Below, one piece after another: positions 1 to 8,800 of a stretch of 51,638 nt of DNA. This DNA comes from Tubiluchus corallicola. Its lineage: Eukaryota > Priapulida > Priapulimorpha > Priapulimorphida > Tubiluchidae. Location: assembly GCA_030141605.1 (NCBI GenBank), contig JAQGDQ010000821.1, positions 40,001 through 91,638 of the forward strand, in the 5' to 3' direction. The notes below the pieces were generated by a model. It did no database searches and was not told the origin of the DNA. It saw only the letters and a list, made by a program, of their open reading frames with translations. How positions within the stretch are numbered: the stretch's first letter is position 1; every line of letters begins with the position of its first letter. Both the position numbers and the translations under genes were made by a program.

Positions 1-35
1 CAGCAGAGGCATCCTAGCTGCATTTTCACATCAAG
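1..35 (+). CDS. possible 3' end of the preceding WDR11 exon
   Basis: The first 35 bases end in AAG before GTGAAC, a plausible donor. Read from base 2 they are open (S R G I L A A F S H Q) and leave one base, G. That fits the two-base start of the exon at 1582 and would give alanine at the junction. Phase agreement is the only support. I cannot align the residues convincingly to WDR11. Confidence 0.3.
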
Positions 36-831
36 GTGAACAGCCACAATCAGCATAGCAAATCAAATTGTCCAGAGCAACTATTGAAACCAAGCGGTTG
101 CTAACCATTCACCGAACGGCTTCATCGTTGCTTAACTTTGCTCGCAAAGCACGTGTGCGTGACCACCCAGCTATTCATCCTGCTTGAAAAGTGTTTTATT
201 GCCGCCGTATTAATTATTTTTGCGCATTTGTGATTATGTCAAACAGAACTTTATTGTAAACCAGCTATCTTCGCTCATCATTATTCAAAATTGTTAAAAA
301 TCGCAGAAATTTTTGTACGTCTGTAGTTACGTCTGTTAGTTCCTCAGTTTTGCCACATTGCAAGCCGGTATCCAGCACTCAACAGCTGGACCATACTGAT
401 GCTTATGGCAGGACTGGAACCTGCTTGATTATCATGATTGATCCTCTGAAATTACGCCTTGGCTATGTGTTGATGTATATACATTCTGGTGAACAATGTA
501 AACAGGCATAAGGCTGCGTGGCAAGTTAAACTGCCGAAAGCTGTTTTTCTGACTGTCACCCATCTAGACTCTGACCAAGTTCATTGTTGCTAAGCAGACT
601 TGCTATTCCTATTGTCCACAAAACTTAAAACAAACAAATTTATTATAGTTATACAGACTAATTTTCTTTTTTAATTATTTTTAGTGAGTAAGTAAAGGTG
701 TTTTATTCTCATAAAAATTTTCATTCTCCCTGGCCACTTTTGAATATTTACACAAGCGTCGAAACAAAATACCTAAACGATCTTCTTTTAGTAGTATCAT
801 CCTTTATTAGTTGTCGAACTACTGTAGACCA
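36..831. other. intronic or upstream sequence without recognised features
   Basis: AT-rich sequence with no coding segment or clear repeat seen. If the segment at 1-35 is an exon, this is WDR11 intron sequence. Confidence 0.5.
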
Positions 832-1120
832 TTAACCCTTTCGCTACGGAAGACGGCACATTGCTGCCTATGTTTTTCTTGTAAGGGACGCAAGGTGGTA
901 GACTGCCGCCCGAGCGTGCTTGCATGAGTGCATGTATGTGTGCGTGGTGTGTGCGCATGTGTATAAATAAAACTAATATTCAATATTAGCGTTTCACAAC
1001 AAATGGCTATTTGTTTATTTACAAGATTCTGTTTTAGTAACACACCACAAGAAGTTATTGTCAAATATGCAAAAACCAAATCGGCCCTGTTAAAAAGCAA
1101 CTACGTAGTGAAAGGGTTAA
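832..1120. mobile_element. piggyBac-like MITE with TTAA target duplications
   Basis: Begins TTAACCCTTTCGCTACG and ends CGTAGTGAAAGGGTTAA, so TTAA sits at both ends with terminal inverted repeats starting CCCTTTC. TTAA duplications and CCC-type termini are typical of piggyBac elements. About 281 bp between the TTAAs and no transposase frame, so non-autonomous. Its right third was later co-amplified in the adjacent tandem repeat. Confidence 0.6.
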
Positions 1121-1597
1121 AGTATAGGAAACATTTTGAGTTTTGAAAACTGAAAATGGCCGCCAAGTTTCCTCTCACTTAATTATCTCGCATTCCATCT
1201 TTCTAGCACCTGTTTTAGTAACACACCACAAAAAGTTATTGTCAAATATGCAAAAACCAAATTGACCCTGTTAAAAAGCAACTACATAGTGAAAGGGTTA
1301 AAGTATTGGAGACATTTTGTGTTTTGAAAACTGAAAATGGCCGCTAAGTTTCCTCTCACTTAATTATCGCGCATTCCATCTTTCTAGCACCTGTATTTTC
1401 ACCTGTTTTAGTAACACACCACAAAAAGTTATTGTCAAATATGCAAAAACCAAATTGGCCCTGTTAAAAAGCAACTACGTAGTGAAAGGGTTAAAGTATT
1501 GGAGACATTTTGTGTTTTGAAAACTGAATATGGCCGCCAAGTTTCCTCTCACTTAATTATTGTGCAGTTCCATCTTTCTAGCACCTGTATTTTCACC
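1031..1597 (+). repeat. three tandem copies of a 181-193 bp unit including a 3' splice site
   Basis: Copies start at 1031, 1212 and 1405 with GTTTTAGTAACACACCAC. Each carries the MITE right end (AGTGAAAGGGTTAA), then AATGGCCGC, then CCATCTTTCTAGCACCTG. The last block is the acceptor and first bases of the WDR11 exon at 1582. Acceptor AG dinucleotides fall at 1205-1206, 1386-1387 and 1580-1581; only the last leads into an open exon. Confidence 0.85.
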
Positions 1598-1753
1598 GTA
1601 CCTGCAACCTGCGAAAGTGTCGCTGTCTCTTCAGTATCACCTGCAGCATCAACCTTGGAGAGATTCCTACGCGCTGGAAATGACCGAACTCGCTGATACA
1701 AAGGAAGAGTTAACCCAGAGAATTGTGAACGAGCAAATTGATATTATAGACAG
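1582..1753 (+). CDS. WDR11: WDR11 exon (SPYL..HQPW region)
   Basis: Acceptor TTTCTAG precedes a two-base start; donor GACAG|GTAAGA. Encodes P-V-F-S-P-Y-L through L-Q-H-Q-P-W to I-D-I-I-D, the counterpart of the vertebrate PYLLVPR...LLHQPW segment. An alternative acceptor at 1633-1634 (CTTCAG) would lose conserved residues and is less likely. Confidence 0.88.
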
Positions 1754-4700
1754 GTAAGATAGTTGATATTAAGTGTTTCAGATTCAGCTGGGAGGGTTGC
1801 ATTTTATGGTGACAAATAAACGCTGCTTAGTACAGTGGTCCCTCGCTACTTCATGGTTTGTTTATCGCGGTATTTTCGCTGTTTCGCGGGTTTTTGCGGT
1901 ACTCCCTCTAAAGTATTTTGCACATGCGTAGTACGTATTGTACAGTCATGTATAGATTTGATGAATTTTGCATAAAAAAATCGCAAAATGTATAAAAATC
2001 AATTAAAAATATTAATTCTAACATTAAAAGAATTTTATGCATCATAAAAAATTACCATTTACAGTAAATAGTGCATTTATCCGGCGGATGAATACATACC
2101 AAAAACGAAATGTAGTACTTGCGCCCACTTGAGATGCTACTTGCCAACGTGAGATTGTACACAATTCTGGAATAGCAGCAGAAGACTGCACAGCTTGGGC
2201 TGTAGCAAGCAGGCGATCAATAAAATAGCAAAAATCACACAAGTGTACACCAGACTAAGCTACTCAATAAGCTAAGTTCAAATGCCTGAAAATGGCGTTT
2301 TTCTCAATTTTATCCAATCAAATCACTTATAAATGTTTAAACAAATAACGTGATTGGGTAGTCCGGATTCTACTGAATAGAACACTACCTAATTTGTAAT
2401 CATTTAGTTATGTCTGTGTTCATACAGTAGCAGGAAAGTCATAGGTCTTATAAGGCCGTTTTGAATGATGCGGTTCTGGAAGAGTTAACGACAATTTTTT
2501 TACTTTGCAAAAACCCATTTTTTATTTTATCTAAATATTTTTTTATTTTCTCTAAATAAATTTTTTATCTAAATTATGTCAACCTTAATTATATCTAATT
2601 GATGCACTAAAACAGTATTTTGCACTAGATAACTGGTTTCAAGCCGAAATGAATTAATCAGTAGCAGGGATGAGAATTTTCTGCAGAATTCCGAATTTTT
2701 GGAAGACCAGTAGTGTCATTTTTGTAAATCGCGTAAATTCGTTGAGGAAATTTTTACGGACCCAGTGCATTATTTCACAAGCTGACCGCTAGTTGGCAGG
2801 CCGTCACTTTGTTTACGTCACGTACATCAGTGTAACCACGTGTATATCTCTATGTATAAAAATGTAGAATCAATTGTGTGGAGTTATTTGAGTCAATTGC
2901 AGACAGCTTTTATATACTTTTGCATAGGAGCGGCCAGTACTTAGGTGTTTTTGAGACAATTAGGTATCATGTATCCTTGATAGTTTTGTATTTTAAATTA
3001 TGCATGAAACAAGGTAACTGATATTTTAAATCCACTTAGAGGCTCTCTATGGTCACAGAATTGCAATTTGTTGCTTCGCCCCCTTGAACCCCCACGGTGG
3101 CCTACGTGGCCCCCAAACCCCCGGCCTGTTTCAGAGTTTTTTGCAATTTGTCATTCTCATTCCTGGCTGTGACTGATTTTTAAAAAATTGATTTTGTTTT
3201 CAGTAATTTGAGATCTTACCTGCCCGGCTGCATGTTCGGTGTTGCGGAACGCTGTTTGATTACGGCTAGACTGTTCGGCGATGAATCTGAAATCAACTTC
3301 TGGCAGGTGGCGCTGCATTACCTGCGCGCGGAGAAGGCAAAGCCTATGAATCAAGTATGTCTGCTCATTCGTTTTACTTCTTGGAAGCTTCGTGTGGACC
3401 GAGTTTTTCTCAAATTAGAAATGCGACGGCTTGCTGTTAGCGGAAATTTACACAAAATGTCAAATTTTTTCTAATTATTTTGATATTTGTTTATTTTGTG
3501 CAAAAAAATCATGCAGAAATACTGCTAGTGCTATTCTTACAGAAAGTACAGACTAACACATTTGTATAGTAATAGAAATTTATTGATTTTTGGCCAATAT
3601 GATTTATAGTAGAAGTATAGTAGTAGTAGTTACTAGCTGCTAAATACCTTGTCTTTTCCTTTAATCAGTTTGTAAAATAAGCTCTTTTCTCCAGAGTAAA
3701 GGCTTGACAGTTGTCCGCTGTTCGAACGACATCTTTGTTCCTCGCGACACATCGGCACATGATGTCGCTGACCTCGTGGACCTTGACAACAAAGAGTTGA
3801 CAGAACAGGAGGAGGCGCTCATGTTGTGGAACACATTGAGGGGACCTCCTCTTGACACGTGCTGGGACATCATGACTGACTTTGAAACTTATCAGGTGAG
3901 AGAGACCTTGTTGTCCACATCTTCATCCTTTAGAGACTTAAAAATAAGGCCTTTGTGTGTGTTCAAAGAACTTTCACTACTTATATGTTGTCTTTACTTT
4001 AATTTTATGCGTAGAAACAATCATGTACATAGAAACATATAAAAACGTGTCGAAACATGGAGAAACAAATACGTATTTAGAAACATGTCGAAACATGGAG
4101 AAACAAATACGTAGGTAGAAACATACAGAAACATGTAGAAACAAATACGTAGGTAGAAACATACAGAAACATGTAGAAACAAATACGTAGGTAGAAACAT
4201 ACAGAAACATGGAGAAACAAATACGTAGGTAGAAACATGGAGAAACAAATACGTAGGTAGAAACATACAGAAACGTGGAGAAACAAATACGTAGGTAGAA
4301 ACATACAGAAACATGGAGAAACAAATACGTAGGTAGAAACATGGAGAAACAAATACGTAGGTAGAAACATACAGAAACATGGAGAAACAAATACGTAGGT
4401 AGAAACATACAGAAACGTGGAGAAACAAATACGTAGGTAGAAACATACTGAAACATGTAGAAACAAATACGTAGGTAGAAACATGTGGAAACATGTAGAA
4501 GCATGAAGAAACAAATATGTAGGTAGAAACATACAGAAACGTGGAGAAACAAATACGTAGGTAGAAACATACTGAAACATGTAGAAACAAATACGTAGGT
4601 AGAAACATGTGGAAACATGTAGAAACATGAAGAAACAAATATGTAGGTAGAAACATACAGAAACATGGAGAAACAAATACGTAGGTAGAAACATACAGAA

Positions 4701-5834
4701 ACATGGAGAAACAAATACGTAGGTAGAAACATACAGAAACATGTAGAAACAAATACGTAGGTAGAAACATGTGGAAACATGTAGAAACATGTAGAAACAA
4801 ATACGTAGGTAGAAACATACAGAAACATGTAGAAACAAATACGTAGGTAGAAACATGTGGAAACATGTAGAAACATGTAGAAACAAGTACGTAGGTAGAA
4901 ACATACAGAAACATGGAGAAACAAATACGTAGGTAGAAACATACAGAAACATGGAGAAACAAATACGTAGGTAGAAACATACTGAAACATGTAGAAACAT
5001 ATACATAGAAACAATCACGTAAATGGAAACATATAGAAACATGTAGAAACATATATGTGGAAATAATCATATAGGTAGAAACATATAGAAACATATACAT
5101 AGAAACAATCACGTAAATGGAAACATATGTGTAGAAACAATCACGTAAGTAGAAACATATAGAAACACGCAAACATGTATAAACAAATGTGTAGAGACAA
5201 TCACATAAGTAGAAACATATAGAAACATGTAGAAACATATACGAAGAAAAATATAAAATGACCGATGTCGAAATCTTCACCATTGCAAAATGGGGAACCA
5301 AGACGAACGTACAGAGGATGAGGAAACCATTAGCGAGGGAACGAGGGCACCACCAGGTGCAGCGCAAGCACGCCAAGCGATAAATGTTTGATGAGAATAC
5401 GTGCAATTTTACATGAATTTCTTCTTCTTTTACAGAAATACATGTTAGAAAGGTTAGCGCTTCGCTGTGGCAAGTATTCATCGTACGACTTGACCCAGCA
5501 GTGCGCAGAGGAGATGATTTTGCTAGGTCAGGCCGACCAGGCCGTGCATCTGCTGCTGGAGACGGATGCTGATAACGAGAATTACTACGTAGATTCTCTC
5601 AGGTATCTGAGAAAAATTTGTACTTGTTTCCTGCATCCTTGTTCATGTTTCTTAACATCATTCATAGTTTTTTTGGAATTATTAAAGGAAAACAACACGA
5701 TTTTTCATATCCTAGCCCCAGGGCCTATTTCAGGGGGGGAAGTGGGGATTCTTCCCCGGGGCCTCACCCTCCAGGGAGGCCTTGCGCGAAGGTAACTTTT
5801 TGCTTTATGCGAACATACTGCCTCCTCTCCCCCC

Positions 5835-5899
<65 letters not shown>

Positions 5900-8800
5900 G
5901 CCTTTATGCGCGCCGTTTGCCAGTATTGACAAGTATTAAGGACTGGTCTTGAGAATAAAGCAGTTTTTCTTTCAATTGTTCTTTCCTTTAACAACTGTAT
6001 AACTCCATATTTTCTCTTTGAAAATGCTTCTCCGGCGTTCTAGCAGTTCAAAAATGTTCTGGTTGGCGCCCGACGTCGGCGCTTTGCCCCCCTCTAGGGG
6101 GCCTCACACGCCCCACTTCCTCGTGCCTCGCTTAGGCTGAAATAGGCTCTGCCTAGCCGATTTTGAAGTACTTTGGCATTATTATATGTGTTAAAATGTA
6201 TACTTTTTCACCAAAGTATTTCTGATAATTACATAATAGGTTCAAAACTTAATTAACCTCAGTTAGTGATGCCAATGCAATTCAAGATAATTTTCAACAG
6301 CACAAGCGTGTTGCATTTTTTAGTTAATGGACTAGGCGCAGTGAGTAGCAGAGTTGTTGTGATGTATTCTTGCGACTGAAGTTAAGCAACACCAGGCTTC
6401 ATCAGTAACCGCATGGGTGAGCACCGGGAAAACTGTTTCTGTGTTGTTTCATCTGTCTCACTGCCCTTAACGTAGGAAGTATGTACGTCCAATCATGGCC
6501 AACGTGTCTTTGATTATTCAATGATGTTTCGCGTCAGAACTACGTTTCGGTCTTGCCACATTCATCTTCATCGTGAGTGTGGAAGTTGACATTGTGTGAT
6601 GGCTATCCACTTCTGATGCGAAGAAATGCACGAAATGATGTCAGTTTTTGTTTACGTTTTTTAGGGCGTGTTTGGTCGCAACAATCCGCTCGTCCGGTGC
6701 CTCACAGAGCACGATCAAACTGGTCGCTACAAACCTGATAGCCAATGGGAAACTTTCCGGTAAGATTTGTCATTCTAATGCAACTTCTGCATTTTCATTT
6801 TGCAAGAATCACACAAATGGTCTAGTCCTCCTGAGTTCAATGTTCAAATTATTCTAAAAAAATGCTTTGCTTTACCTTCTAGGAAGTTTGACTTATTTCA
6901 ATGTTTTCAAAAAATGTTAGAATGCAGTATGTAAAACCACATAAATTTCATTGTATGTATTATCCTATAATGACAATAAATTGCTTACTTACTTACTCAC
7001 TCACCCACTCACTCACTCACTCACTCACTCAATCACTTACGTACTTACCTACTTACTTACTTTCTTGCTTACTTGCTTTCTTACTTACTTACTTGCTTTC
7101 TTTCTTACTCACTCATTCACTCACTCACTCACTCACTCACTCTCTCACTTATGTACTTACGTGTTTACTTTCTTACTTATTTACTTACTTACTCACTCAC
7201 TCACTCACTCACTTATGTACTTACGTGTTTACTTTCTTACTTATTTACTTACTTACTCACTCACTCACTCACTCACTTATGTACTTACGTGTTTACTTTC
7301 TTACTTATTTACTTACTTACTCACTCACTCACTCACTCACTTATGTACTTACGTGTTTACTTTCTTACTTATTTACTTACTTACTCACTCACTCACTCAC
7401 TCACTTATGTACTTACGTGTTTACTTTCTTACTTATTTACTTACTTACTCACTCACTCACTCACTCACTTATGTACTTACGTGTTTACTTTCTTACTTAT
7501 TTACTTACTTACTCACTCACTCACTCACTCACTTATGTACTTACGTGTTTACTTACTTATTAGCGTACATACTTACTTTACTTAACATGCTAGATGGTAT
7601 ATCCTTTTTTCAATGCATTTCTTTTATCCAAAACTGTCAGCACGGTTTGATTAACCCACGAACATTAACTTACAATTTTATTGTAGGTTTTTAGCGCATG
7701 AATCGTACATATGCAACTAATTTTTGTTACATATGATAACTAAATAATAATTATCGTAAATGGGCTTGAATGTGACATTACAGAAGGGATTCAGCTGCTG
7801 TGTTTGATAGACAAGGGATTAGATGCATGTCGATACTTACAGTCTTATGGTCAGTGGAACAAAGCTGCCTCTTTAGCTAAAGTGAGTAGAATGACATTTG
7901 TTACTAGCATTACTGATTCATTCTAGCTGCAACCAGGTATGCAGTTTATTTTCTAGGTATTTTAATGAGGTTTATATGCAGTTACGAAAACCCAGAGCCG
8001 CGCCGTTTCAGCCGACCTCCAACCGGTTTAGTTCTACAGTCGACCTAGCCAATGAGAAACCCAGCTTTAGTCAAGCCAGTCACTCAGTGATGGGAGTCGA
8101 GTTAGCCGACTTTTTTACCGGCTTCAAAGATTTTCGCTTTTGCAATAATCACGTGACACTGCAAATCACTGGTCGAAATATGACAAACGCATTGCATATT
8201 CGTGGTCAGATTGTGCGTGTGCTGGCAGAGATGCTAAACAAATGTGCTATTTGAATTTGTACATCAGCTTTTTCTCTGTGTTTAAGCAACACGAGTTATT
8301 TAAAAAATTTGTCTCCATAATTTAACAGTTAACTAACAATTTATCATTTATTTAGTTAACAAAAATTTGCAGCTCCAGCTGACTTAGCAGATTTTTTTAA
8401 GCCAATTCAGCTGAAAAGTCAGTCAACTTTAGCTGAGCTAGGTGATTTACTGTGTGAGTCAGCTGATGTAGTAGCAACTCACTCAACTTCAGCCGAGCTA
8501 GCTGATTTACTGTGTGAGTCAGCTGATATAGTAGCAACTCACTCAACTTCAGCCGAGCTAGCTGATTTACTGTGTGAGTCAGCTGATGTAGTAGCAACTG
8601 ATTCAACTTCAGCCGAGCTAGCTGATTTACTGTGTGAGTCAGCTGATGTAGTAGCAACTGATTCAACTTCAGCCGAGCTAGCTGATTTACGGTGTGAGTC
8701 AGCTGATGTAGTAGCAACTGATTCAGTTTCAACCTCTAGCAGTATGCGGTTCCGCACATCCTTGAAGAGACAATTGTTTAATGCTGACTGCACTACTTTT

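Noticed and set aside
3977-5481. Three overlapping antisense open frames of 321-486 codons rich in C, F, Y, M, L and V
   Set aside because: They are produced by a stop-free 38-bp minisatellite inside a WDR11 intron; all frames show the same periodic peptide and no start or splice context supports them.
6901-7694. Open frames of 170-247 codons with LTYLLTHSLTHS repeats
   Set aside because: Translation of the ACTC/ACTT tandem array; not protein-like beyond the periodicity.
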